Source: Lachnospiraceae bacterium (GTDB lineage: Bacteria > Bacillota > Clostridia > Lachnospirales > Lachnospiraceae). From it: DNA of 64,000 bases. The notes beneath the pieces are model-generated. The model had not been told where the DNA came from. It worked only from the letters and a program-made list of their open reading frames with translations, and did not search any database. Location: positions 186,001 through 250,000 of the forward strand of contig CABJAB010000003.1 in the NCBI GenBank assembly GCA_902363445.1, given 5' to 3'. Shown one piece after another: positions 1-7,777 of the stretch; position 1 is the first letter of the stretch; every line of letters begins with the position of its first letter. The translations under genes and the position numbers were made by a program.

Positions 1-891
1 CCCCGCCAATACCACCGCGGAACACCCGCATCCGCTTCCTCCGGAATGAGTATCCTGAGACTCATTGTCAAAAATCTCCATACCGCAGTCCATATGGAGA
101 CCGTTGATATCATATCCGCTGCTCTTCATAAAATCGACCAGGATGGTATGCCCAACCTCACCCAAATCTCCCGTGATAATCTTGTCATACTCCTCCGGCC
201 GCCGGCCGAAATCCTCTAGATGACGGCAGATGGTGTCGCTGGCTGCCGGCGCCATACACGCTCCCATGTTCATGGAATCCTTAAGACCCATATCCACAAT
301 CTTGCCCGGTGTAATCCCCGCCACACGGACATTTCCGCCCTTCTTCCCCAGGACGAAAGAGCCGCAGCCCGTGACTGTCCAGGTGGTGGACAGTGGTCTC
401 TGGTTACCATATTCCAACGGAAAACGGAACTGCTTTTCCGCGCTGGCAAAGTGGCTGGAAGCCATGGACATGACATAATCCGCATAACCCGCATCCACCG
501 CCATCGCACCAAGGCAAAGGGCCTCCCCCATAGTAGAGCAGGCTCCGTAAAGCCCAAACAGAGGAATCTCCAGATCTACGGTGCCAAATGAGGTGGCGAT
601 CAGCTGCCCAAGCAGATCTCCGGCGAAAAGATACCGGATCTGATTTCTTACAATCCCAGAATGTTCTATGGCCAGATCCGCGGCCTCCTTTTGAAGAGCG
701 CTTTCTGCCTCCTCCCAGTTGTCACATCCCAGCATGGGATCCGGCTCTATCACGTCAAAAAAGGAACCCAGCGGGCCTTCCCCTTCCTTCTGTCCGACTA
801 CGGAAGCCGCTCCTACGATCCTAGGCCCTTCTTTAAATTGAATACTGGCTTTTCCTACCTGTTGTCCTCCACTCTGCATCCTGTCATCCAT
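1..891 (-). CDS. spoVAD: Stage V sporulation protein AD, C-terminus cut by window edge
   Basis: SpoVAD is part of the SpoVA channel in the inner membrane of the forespore. It binds dipicolinic acid and helps move Ca-DPA in during sporulation and out at germination. The fold is thiolase-like. About 297 codons are present against roughly 338 in Bacillus, so about 40 C-terminal residues lie outside the window. Recognisable blocks are VVGQKEGEGPLG near the N-terminus, FAGDLLGQLIATSFG, LYGACSTMGEAL, QFRFPLEYGNQRP, APAASDTICRHLEDFG and the GGSGCGCSA block at the edge. The start is uncertain: ATG codons occur at 921, 891 and 879, none with an ideal ribosome binding site; 891 is chosen because it lies just upstream of the conserved GKASIQF region. 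A sigma-G-like promoter lies upstream. No spoVAC precedes it, which is unusual. Identification is confident. Confidence 0.93.
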   Translation of the reverse strand, partial: MDDRMQSGGQQVGKASIQFKEGPRIVGAASVVGQKEGEGPLGSFFDVIEPDPMLGCDNWEEAESALQKEAADLAIEHSGIVRNQIRYLFAGDLLGQLIATSFGTVDLEIPLFGLYGACSTMGEALCLGAMAVDAGYADYVMSMASSHFASAEKQFRFPLEYGNQRPLSTTWTVTGCGSFVLGKKGGNVRVAGITPGKIVDMGLKDSMNMGACMAPAASDTICRHLEDFGRRPEEYDKIITGDLGEVGHTILVDFMKSSGYDINGLHMDCGMEIFDNESQDTHSGGSGCGCSAVVLAG

Positions 892-967
892 CCTTTCCAA
901 TTTCTCACGCCGCGTCTCCATTTATGCCGATGGCAAGCCATTTCTGTACGGCGCCGGTTTTTATTTT

Positions 968-998
968 CAGTATGTGCATTTTTCTTCCCGGCTATTCT
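968..998 (-). promoter_or_regulatory. Putative sigma-G promoter of spoVAD
   Basis: Reading the minus strand, a -35-like AGAATA (993-998) is followed after 18 nt by CATACTG (968-974). Sigma-G promoters in spore formers resemble TGAATA / CATACTA with a 17-18 nt spacer. It lies in the 120-nt gap between the end of the first SDR gene and spoVAD, so spoVAD could be transcribed on its own in the forespore. The other spoVA piece at 9.5 kb has the same architecture. Confidence 0.55.
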
Positions 999-1040
999 GT
1001 AAGAAATCCCAGCATTTAAAAAACGGAAAAAATATTGTTT

Positions 1041-1904
1041 TTACTCTCCGATCTGAGTGACTGTGCCTGCGAAGGTACAGCCTCCGTCAGCAAGAATATC
1101 CACTCCTGTGATATATCCGGCGCCTTTACTGCAAAGGAACGCCACCAGCTTTCCCATTTCATAAGGGTGTCCCCATCTTTGCAGAGGGATGCCCTGAAGA
1201 TTCCTTCCGGCAGACTCCGGCGCGTTGTCGATCAGCGCCTGGTGCATCGGAGTCAGATAAGAGCCGGGAGATACGGAAAGGATACGGCATCCTTTCTTAG
1301 CAAACCGCCATGTATTAGCATAGACAAAATATTTAACAAAATTTTTGGACAGGCAGTACGCAGAACCAGCCCTCGCATTTTCCGGAAGATGCATTACATT
1401 CGCCAAAAAGTCCATCAGCAGGGCAGGAAATCCAGGCTCCTCCCATTTTTCATATACTTGCTTGGCAAGCGGGGCCAGAGGAGCCATCTTCTCGTTGGTA
1501 TCCATCACGTAACCGGCCGTCGATCCGAAGCAGATCGCCACTCCGTCCTCTGCCATGACCGGATAAAATGCCTGCACGATGTTGATAGGCCCAAGAGTAT
1601 TGATTCTCAAAATATCTTCTGCCTTTGTATTGGCAGGCGAGACTCCGGCCGTATGAATGACATTAACCACATCGCCCAGGCCCGCGGCATATTCCGCGCA
1701 GGCCTTTGCCGCCTCTGCCTCTGCGGCGTCCATTTGGAATATATGGACGTCGGCGCCGAAGGTCAGCAATTCGGCCTTCGCTTTTTCAAGTCCCGCCGCC
1801 CCGCGGGCACAGAGCAGGACTGATGTTTCGGATGCCAGACATCTGGCCGCCGCGAGGCCGAGCCCACTGCTTCCTCCAGTGATCACTGAAAGCTTTTTCC
1901 TCAT
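1041..1904 (-). CDS. Short-chain dehydrogenase/reductase with long pre-catalytic insertion
   Basis: NAD(P)-dependent oxidoreductase of the SDR superfamily, 287 residues from the ATG at 1904, which follows GAGAGGGA; a longer reading from upstream ATGs lacks a ribosome binding site. The cofactor motif TGGSSGLG is at residues 9-16, the HTAG loop at about 84-87, and the catalytic YCLSK has Tyr183 and Lys187 with Ser128 as probable third residue. The Ser-Tyr distance (55 residues) is far longer than the usual 12-14; such an insertion occurs in 3-alpha-hydroxysteroid dehydrogenase / carbonyl reductase type SDRs. It is last in a minus-strand run of six genes and starts about 25 nt after the preceding SDR. 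The substrate is unknown; a secondary alcohol or ketone is the general expectation. Confidence 0.85.
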   Translation of the reverse strand: MRKKLSVITGGSSGLGLAAARCLASETSVLLCARGAAGLEKAKAELLTFGADVHIFQMDAAEAEAAKACAEYAAGLGDVVNVIHTAGVSPANTKAEDILRINTLGPINIVQAFYPVMAEDGVAICFGSTAGYVMDTNEKMAPLAPLAKQVYEKWEEPGFPALLMDFLANVMHLPENARAGSAYCLSKNFVKYFVYANTWRFAKKGCRILSVSPGSYLTPMHQALIDNAPESAGRNLQGIPLQRWGHPYEMGKLVAFLCSKGAGYITGVDILADGGCTFAGTVTQIGE

Positions 1905-1927
1905 TTCTTCCCTCTCTTTCTTCATTG

Positions 1928-2680
1928 TCAGCATACAGACATGCCGCCGTCCACGGAGATCACGGCGCCATTGATCCACTTTGCCTCCTCACTGCACAAA
2001 AACAAACACGTATTTGCGATATCCTCAGGATAACCGAACCAGTTGACCGGCATATCCATAATAAGCTTGGACAGAGCTCCCTGAGCCTCGTGATACTTTC
2101 CTCCGGAGGTTTCTCCGATATTTGTCCTCGTTCCTCCTGGATGGATGATATTACATCTGATGTTCTGTTTCGCAAAGCTGAACGCCACGCTTTTAGTCAG
2201 ACCCTCCAGGCCGGCCTTGGCCGCCGTATAGCTGGGCCCGTGGTTCCCCCTAAGAGCCGCGTAAGAGCCAATATTGACGATGCTCCCTCCGCCGCTCTTC
2301 ACGAGTAGCGGGACCGCGGCCCGGATGATGCGGAAGGGAGCCTTCAGATCCGTCTCCAGGACTCTGTCCCACCGTTCATCGTCCGTCTCCAGCAGGGGAT
2401 AGCTCAGGTCATTGATCCCTGCGGCATTGCAGACCCCGTCCAGGCGGCCGAAGGCCTTCTCGGCGGAATTAACCATCCTCTCTGCCATTCCGTCCTCTGT
2501 GATATCCCCGATCACCTGACACACCCTTGGATCCTTATTCCACTGTTCCATCCGCTTTTCATTTCTGCCCACAGCGACGGCCCTCGCCCCTTCCTCCAGG
2601 AACCGGGCCGTCACGGCCTTACCCATACCGCTGCTGGCTCCTGTGATCAAAAATACTTTTCCATCTAATCGTTTTTCCAC
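1928..2680 (-). CDS. Classical short-chain dehydrogenase/reductase
   Basis: SDR oxidoreductase of standard length (250 residues). The cofactor motif TGASSGMG is at 13-20, CNAAG at about 84-88, and the active site has Ser139, Tyr151 and Lys155 (YTAAK). The C-terminus carries the usual ISVDGG ending. The stop is only 9 nt from the MFS gene upstream, consistent with one transcript. This is the most typical SDR of the three in the island; it resembles 3-oxoacyl-ACP reductase / hydroxysteroid or polyol dehydrogenases in pattern, but the substrate cannot be read from sequence. Having three divergent SDRs together suggests successive oxidation or epimerisation of hydroxyl groups on one compound. Confidence 0.88.
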   Translation of the reverse strand: MEKRLDGKVFLITGASSGMGKAVTARFLEEGARAVAVGRNEKRMEQWNKDPRVCQVIGDITEDGMAERMVNSAEKAFGRLDGVCNAAGINDLSYPLLETDDERWDRVLETDLKAPFRIIRAAVPLLVKSGGGSIVNIGSYAALRGNHGPSYTAAKAGLEGLTKSVAFSFAKQNIRCNIIHPGGTRTNIGETSGGKYHEAQGALSKLIMDMPVNWFGYPEDIANTCLFLCSEEAKWINGAVISVDGGMSVC

Positions 2681-2689
2681 ATAAGCCTC

Positions 2690-4087
2690 CTAATCCTCTG
2701 TCAATTCTTCCTTCGGAAAACGGAATGTAAAGATGGCGATGATCAGCGCCGCTGCCACAAATCCTACCCCTACCAGAAACACCTGATTAAAAGTCGCTCC
2801 AAAGTTGATACACGCGCCGCAAATCGCTCCAAAAATGCTGGCTCCTCCGGTACTGCTGAACTGATACATCCCCTGCGCTTTCGGGATTTCATCCGGTTTA
2901 AGCTCTGACTGGAAAAACGGAGCGTGGATGGACTGAGTGATCGCCTGGCTGATGCCGCCGATCGCCGTCGCCACATAAATCACCAGCATGGAGGAATCCG
3001 GCCTCAGCGTGGAAAGAATCACCAGCGCTATCACGTAAATGCTGAGAGCTAAAAGAGCCATGGGGCGAAACCGTTTTTTAAAGTTCTTCCCGATAATAGT
3101 TCCAATGGCCAAGCCAACGATTGCCTGGACAATGGTCTGCGGCATGGTCACAGTCGAACTCTGAAAAGAGGTTCCCTGCATCACAGACGATACGTAACGG
3201 ACCGCATAAGCCGTTATACAGGTGGAGTAGGCCACCATCAAAGCCTGAACGCTGAACGTAGCCCGGAACCGCTTCTTTTTGAACATTTCCACCGGAACCG
3301 AAGGATTTTCCGACCTCAGTTCCTGCTTTATCAAAAGTATAAGAGCTACGACTGCCGCCAGAGGCAGAATGATCCCCGGCACGCTGAGAAGCGTAAAATA
3401 AGAGCCCACCATACAAAGCCATAAAATCAGGCAGCATACAAAGACGATCAGAAGGGCAATGCCCGCAAAATCAAACTTCTTTCCGTTTCCAGGCCGTTTC
3501 TGGTTTGGATACAACAGGCCCAGAGTGATCAGAGGGACCACTGCGAAAATGCCATAGATTATCAGCCCGGCGTTGGACGACACCGCATCGATGACGGCCC
3601 CTGTAAGCCCCGGCCCGACCAGCGAACCGACCGCTGAAGCCGTGGCGATAAAGCCGTAAAATTTCGGCCGTTCTTCCGGAGAGACGATGGTCGCCATCAT
3701 GGTGTACGGCGCCGATATGTACAATCCTGCCGCCAGCCCCATCATTGCCCAAAGCGCCGTGAAGACCCCTGCATTCGGCGCGAACATCAAGAGGAAGCGG
3801 ATCGTGAAATGGGAGATCACACCGGCTAAAGTCACTCTTTTCACGCTGAACTTGCTGCAGAGCATCCCCACCAGGGGAAGCGAGATCATCATTCCCATGC
3901 CTCCCAGAGTCGCGTACAATGAGTACATTTCTGTAATGTTGAAATAAGCCAGCTTGCTTGGCAGGACCAGATTGTTTCCATAATTGGCCGCCTGAGATGT
4001 CACCGTTGTCAGAAGCACGCCAATGATCAGCAGCAATCTTTTCTTTCCGGTAAACCCATTTCCGGAAGCCGCTTTATTCTCCGTCAT
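2690..4087 (-). CDS. Major facilitator superfamily transporter
   Basis: Integral membrane carrier of about 465 residues with roughly 12-14 hydrophobic segments. It begins at the ATG at 4087 behind AAAGGAGG; an in-frame ATG at 4108 is too far upstream of that site to be preferred. A charged loop after the second to third segments (MLCSKFSVKRVTLAG) fits the MFS loop 2-3 signature loosely. It sits in the middle of the SDR/folate-enzyme operon and is the only transporter there, so it probably imports the substrate of this pathway (inference). Drug:H+ antiporter-type MFS carriers are also used for aromatic acids and bile acids, so the direction of transport is not certain. Confidence 0.9.
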   Translation of the reverse strand: MTENKAASGNGFTGKKRLLLIIGVLLTTVTSQAANYGNNLVLPSKLAYFNITEMYSLYATLGGMGMMISLPLVGMLCSKFSVKRVTLAGVISHFTIRFLLMFAPNAGVFTALWAMMGLAAGLYISAPYTMMATIVSPEERPKFYGFIATASAVGSLVGPGLTGAVIDAVSSNAGLIIYGIFAVVPLITLGLLYPNQKRPGNGKKFDFAGIALLIVFVCCLILWLCMVGSYFTLLSVPGIILPLAAVVALILLIKQELRSENPSVPVEMFKKKRFRATFSVQALMVAYSTCITAYAVRYVSSVMQGTSFQSSTVTMPQTIVQAIVGLAIGTIIGKNFKKRFRPMALLALSIYVIALVILSTLRPDSSMLVIYVATAIGGISQAITQSIHAPFFQSELKPDEIPKAQGMYQFSSTGGASIFGAICGACINFGATFNQVFLVGVGFVAAALIIAIFTFRFPKEELTED

Positions 4088-4126
4088 ATTTCCTCCTTTC
4101 ATACTCAATACCCCCTTCGCCTTCCT

Positions 4127-5035
4127 TTATTCCTGACGGGGAGGATATTCCGCACATGCCGGCTGGTGAGTTACGATATTCCGCAGCATGCCGCTGTCCG
4201 CAACAATACATTCCCCGGTCACGCCGTCTGCCATCTTTGTACAGAAGCCATAGATCACAATTGCCACGCTGTCTGCCGTCGGGACTTCTGCCAAAGTGGC
4301 CGCGCGCATTTCAGTCCCTATTTCCTTCTGCTGTTCCGGGGACAAGCCGCGTGCAGGCCCGTTCGTGAGACAGCCGGGCGTCTTCATGCCGCCGGGCGCC
4401 ACAGTGTTTACCATGATGCCATAGCGCTTCAGTTCCTTTCCCAGCTCCTGGGCCATGGCTATCACACCTCCCTTTGAAGCGGTATAATGGCAGTATCCGC
4501 CAAATATAGGCTGGCTCAAATACGCACTGTTGGAAGAAACCAGCACCATCTTTCCCCGGACCTGGTGCTCAATCATATATCTGCTCACATGCTTCGCACA
4601 GCGGAATGCGCCGACCAAATTGATATCGATGATCCTCTGGAATTCTTCCTCCGGCATATCATAGACATGAGCAAAGCTCCACACGCCCGCAGATGTGACA
4701 AGGATATCCACGCTTCCGTAGGTTTCTGCCGTAAATGCAACCAGACGTTCCACATCTGATTCGTTCCGCACGTCCGTCCTGCAGAATGAGACCTCATATC
4801 CCTTGGATCTGAGCAGTTCAACGGCTGTATCGCCCTTTTCCTGTGTGGAACCGGCGATGACCACCTTCGCTCCGCCCTGGCACAGGCGTTGGGCGGCGCA
4901 GAATCCGAGTCCGGAGGTGCCGCCTGTTACAATGGCCGCCTGTCCCTTTACAGAAAGCATTTCCTCCAGAGATAATGTATCTTCAAGATAGCTGTTCAGC
5001 ATAGCGGCTGCCGCCGCTTTTGGATCAAATGCCAT
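4127..5035 (-). CDS. Short-chain dehydrogenase/reductase with N-terminal extension
   Basis: SDR oxidoreductase of 302 residues. About 30 residues precede the beta-strand that leads into the cofactor motif TGGTSGLG (37-44), an extension typical SDRs lack. The NAG-type motif is VTSAG (114-118); catalytic Tyr184 and Lys188 lie in YTASK, with Ser168 or Ser170 as third residue. The start has GGGAGGAAA just upstream, and the gap to the preceding folate-enzyme gene is 17 nt. Pattern and length resemble gluconate 5-dehydrogenase and related polyol or steroid SDRs. It acts in the cytosol on a hydroxyl/keto pair that I cannot specify. Confidence 0.87.
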   Translation of the reverse strand: MAFDPKAAAAAMLNSYLEDTLSLEEMLSVKGQAAIVTGGTSGLGFCAAQRLCQGGAKVVIAGSTQEKGDTAVELLRSKGYEVSFCRTDVRNESDVERLVAFTAETYGSVDILVTSAGVWSFAHVYDMPEEEFQRIIDINLVGAFRCAKHVSRYMIEHQVRGKMVLVSSNSAYLSQPIFGGYCHYTASKGGVIAMAQELGKELKRYGIMVNTVAPGGMKTPGCLTNGPARGLSPEQQKEIGTEMRAATLAEVPTADSVAIVIYGFCTKMADGVTGECIVADSGMLRNIVTHQPACAEYPPRQE

Positions 5036-5052
5036 ATCATTTCCTCCCTCAT

Positions 5053-6069
5053 CTAAATAAACGGTTTTACCGCGATCACACCGTCAAAGCCATGGACGCT
5101 CACATGGTCGCCAACTTTCAGCGCTCCCTTTTCCGCCAGAATATAGCCGATATTGATCTCCTTCACGAAGCTGTATGTAAATTTCGAGACGCGCCCAACC
5201 TCCGTCCCATTCAAAAGCACAGGGTCGCCGGGGCCGCCGAAGCCTTTATGCTGAATGTGGACATCGGCCTTTTCCACGGTAAATCCCAGCATTTCACGGG
5301 ACGGGCCCTGTTCCCGAATCCTCTCCAGCGCCTCTCTTCCAATGAAATCTCTATCCCAGCCGATTCCCCGCTCCAGGCCGACCTCGAAAGGATTGGTATA
5401 CATTAAATCGCGCATATAATAAAAGCCTGCCTCTGTAGGAAGGGAGATCGCCATGATTTGAAAATCTGTCACCTCTTTTGCGTCAAAAGCCTCCCCTTTT
5501 TCTCTCAATTTTTTCTCAATGGCCGCGCCCTGCTCCGGGGACACGTAGATTTCATATCCAAGCTTCTCACCGGTAAAGCCGCCGCGATTGATTTTCACAG
5601 GAATTCCCTCTATGGAATTATCTGCTATGGAGAAAAATTTCTGCTCATCCACGGGAGTATCCGTCAGGGCATTCACCAGATCTCTGGATCTGGGGCCCTG
5701 AACGGCATACATATCCCATTTCTTTGTCACATCCTCATAGGCGGCGTCTTCCTCACCGAGGTGGGCGTCAAACCAGGCCGTCATCTTCTTTATGAACAAA
5801 GTGGATACCCAGAATCTATCCTCTTCCAGCCTCAGTACGACTACATCGTCGATGATCTCCGCTTTTTCATTCAGCATGGTAGTATAGCGGTCTCTTCCAA
5901 CCTTCAAATTGGCAACAGGATTGGCAAACATCCTGTCTAAGAACGCGGCTGTATCTTTTCCCGTCACCTCAAGGAGCTGATGAGTCCAATAATACCAACC
6001 GGCAGTCTGCCTCACGGCCATGTGCTCCGACCGCTTCATTTCATCATATTTATATACATTTTGATACAT
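5053..6069 (-). CDS. GcvT/LigM-type folate-dependent methyl or aminomethyl transferase family protein
   Basis: About 338 residues related to the T-protein of glycine cleavage (GcvT), a family that also includes tetrahydrofolate-dependent O-demethylases (LigM, DesA), DMSP demethylase and dimethylglycine oxidase domains. Seen motifs: QGPRSRDLV in the middle, GFTGEKLGYEIYVSPE (the family's TG..GYE block), then EAGFYYMRDLMYTNPFEVGL and DFIGREAL. The start at 6069 follows AAAGGAGC; the upstream in-frame ATG at 6108 has no such site. No gcvP, gcvH or lpd lies nearby, so glycine cleavage is unlikely and a folate-linked demethylation of a small molecule is the better guess (inference). It is second in the island operon. 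Confidence 0.8.
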   Translation of the reverse strand: MYQNVYKYDEMKRSEHMAVRQTAGWYYWTHQLLEVTGKDTAAFLDRMFANPVANLKVGRDRYTTMLNEKAEIIDDVVVLRLEEDRFWVSTLFIKKMTAWFDAHLGEEDAAYEDVTKKWDMYAVQGPRSRDLVNALTDTPVDEQKFFSIADNSIEGIPVKINRGGFTGEKLGYEIYVSPEQGAAIEKKLREKGEAFDAKEVTDFQIMAISLPTEAGFYYMRDLMYTNPFEVGLERGIGWDRDFIGREALERIREQGPSREMLGFTVEKADVHIQHKGFGGPGDPVLLNGTEVGRVSKFTYSFVKEINIGYILAEKGALKVGDHVSVHGFDGVIAVKPFI

Positions 6070-6104
6070 ATCCGATTGCTCCTTTCCTATCCTTGACTGC
6101 GGGA

Positions 6105-7346
6105 TCAACAGTACTTGTCGATTTTCTTTCTGATCACAATGCGTACCTTGTCATCACCTGCGTCACCCGGCTCTTCCCATAAAAACCATTGTGCGCCTGC
6201 CAGTGTTCTGACCTCACCGCCCCACAGAGCCAGATATGCGATGACCAGCCTGGGCATCCTTCTCTGAAGTTTTGCGCGATCGATCAGATAAATGACTTCC
6301 TCTTTATTAAACGCTTCAATCTCGTAAGGAACCGTAAGACACTGCATTACCGTTTCCAGGTAAGCTCCCATCAAACGTCCGTCATTTACATCTGCCGGAG
6401 CTCCCAGCCAGTTTCGCAGCGCGTCCTTTGTATAAAAATCGCCAAAGGCCGTTTTTCCGGCCGCCTCAAATACGCACCGGATGACATGATCCACAAATTT
6501 TTCATCCAATGTACCGTCCTTGATCAAGTCATCAAAGGTGGGAAGCAGATAATCGGTACCTGTCGCAGACGCGCAGCCGGCCAGAGCCGTGCTGGGGTCC
6601 TCCTCCATGCAAGTCCCGTTGCAGAATTTATAATTAGTCTCCTCGCGGAAGATCATGGATTCCTTTACGGTGTATTCCTCCGTCGTATCCTTAATCTGAT
6701 CGGATGTGGCGATGGGACCGAAGCATTCCCATTGTTTATGTTCCGGCATCGGATATTTCTCGCGGCTTTCGGCCACGATACGGCAGTGCCGGTCGCCGCA
6801 GCCTCTGGCTTCGACCATGTGAAATTCTACCCTGGGGCCTTCTTTCATATGAACCGCGTATCCGTCGGCCACCCCCTGCAGGGACTGGGTCGTGGCGCGG
6901 CAAAGCTCGGAGCCAATGATATCCCAGTCACAGATATCCAGTTCTTTTTCCACACGATAAGTGCCGAAATCCGTCACCCGCCCGCACATGAGATACCGGT
7001 CGTCCCCGGAGTCGCCATTTAAGGAGCCTGTAAAATTCCCGCGGCAAAAAGGATGCGCGTTATGCTTATCGATTCCGATCACCGGGCCATACGGGCCGGA
7101 AAATACGGGATAAAGTCTCGCATATGCATTTTTGCAGATTGCTTCACAACGCTTCTCATAATCCGGCACCAATATTCTGTACACCTGCATCATACTGGCC
7201 GCCACCGTCGCCCCATATCGGGAACAAAAGTGCGCTGCATCGTGATAGGAAATCAGTCTCTCCCAAGGTGTTTTGATGGCCGGATAATCCGGCAGCGCCC
7301 CCTTCCCGACTTCCCGCGGAATCCGTTCATCGATTTTTTTGCTCAT
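6105..7346 (-). CDS. Unrecognised cysteine-rich cytosolic protein, first gene of the SDR/MFS operon
   Basis: A 413-residue protein with no signal peptide or membrane segment and 16 cysteines. A central block, HMVEARGCGDRHCRIVAES, recalls the cysteine/aspartate motif in V4R and thiazoline-carboxylate-hydrolase-like proteins, but the match is too weak for a call. The C-terminal end holds a compact helical region followed by KKIDKYC. The ATG at 7346 has AAAGGAGAGGG upstream and is preferred over an in-frame ATG at 7382. It is the first gene after a sigma-A-like promoter (7397-7426) and is followed after 35 nt by the GcvT-like gene, so the two may form an enzyme pair. Possible roles are a metal or cobalamin/folate partner, or a hydrolase; none is demonstrated. 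Confidence 0.7.
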   Translation of the reverse strand: MSKKIDERIPREVGKGALPDYPAIKTPWERLISYHDAAHFCSRYGATVAASMMQVYRILVPDYEKRCEAICKNAYARLYPVFSGPYGPVIGIDKHNAHPFCRGNFTGSLNGDSGDDRYLMCGRVTDFGTYRVEKELDICDWDIIGSELCRATTQSLQGVADGYAVHMKEGPRVEFHMVEARGCGDRHCRIVAESREKYPMPEHKQWECFGPIATSDQIKDTTEEYTVKESMIFREETNYKFCNGTCMEEDPSTALAGCASATGTDYLLPTFDDLIKDGTLDEKFVDHVIRCVFEAAGKTAFGDFYTKDALRNWLGAPADVNDGRLMGAYLETVMQCLTVPYEIEAFNKEEVIYLIDRAKLQRRMPRLVIAYLALWGGEVRTLAGAQWFLWEEPGDAGDDKVRIVIRKKIDKYC

Positions 7347-7396
7347 AATACCCTCTCCTTTCAGAAAACTTCCAATTTTCAAAACTTATTTCTTTT

Positions 7397-7426
7397 ATCT
7401 TATCCGAATACTCCTATAATTGTAAA
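7397..7426 (-). promoter_or_regulatory. Putative sigma-A promoter of the SDR/MFS operon
   Basis: Minus strand: TTTACA (7421-7426), 18 nt spacer, TAAGAT (7397-7402), about 50 nt before the ATG at 7346. It lies in the 430-nt gap between the operon and the PucR-type gene, so the whole island operon can be read from here. Confidence 0.5.
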
Positions 7427-7538
7427 TCCGACAAACTGAGTCTATATCCAGGCAGAAAATTCAGCACTTTGTGTGGCATAATTTGCCTTTCAATACCATT
7501 CAAACAAGCTTTCTTTATCTGATTTACAAGGCAAAAGG

Positions 7539-7735
7539 AAATCCGATTCCGTTTCTGAGCGAACCGGAGACGGGAAATCATCCGGATTTTTGGTCGACAT
7601 GTGAGCAGTACTCCCAGAGCGGGGATAAAGCGGTCCCTGCATCGCCAGCGAACCGAAATCGTGACGGTCCGGAACTTCTGCCGGGATTTGACTGGAGCCT
7701 TATCAGAGCAGCTTTATAAATATGATCTCAAAAGT
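7539..7735 (+). repeat. Dispersed MITE-like repeat, copy A (decayed)
   Basis: About 195 bp resembling the repeats at 21775-21967 and 29087-29304, which lie on the opposite strand. The shared core is at about 7640-7700, with blocks CATCGCCAGCGAACCGAAAT and CGGAACTTCTGCCGG. The terminal inverted repeats are eroded here: the left end reads CCGTTTCTGAGCGA where the others have CTTTTCTGGAATCA, and the right end reads TGATCTCAAAAG. The copy ends inside the T-run of the PucR-gene terminator. It occupies most of the 430-nt gap at 7347-7777. No transposase is nearby. Confidence 0.75.
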
Positions 7736-7763
7736 AAAAAACACCGGACTTCTCAGCCCGGTG
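7735..7763 (-). terminator. Rho-independent terminator after the PucR-type gene
   Basis: Minus strand: CACCGG, a 10-nt loop, CCGGTG (7742-7763), followed by TTTTTTAC. It lies 15 nt past the stop of the regulator gene. Confidence 0.85.
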
Positions 7764-7777
7764 CTCCCTTTCTATTC

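Noticed and set aside
1035..1823. A 262-codon plus-strand frame opposite the first SDR gene
   Set aside because: The minus strand has full SDR motifs in order; this frame is a shadow.
5053..6069. Glycine cleavage system T-protein (gcvT) as the name for the folate enzyme
   Set aside because: No gcvH, gcvP or lpd is nearby and the operon partners are SDRs and a carrier, so only the wider family name is given.
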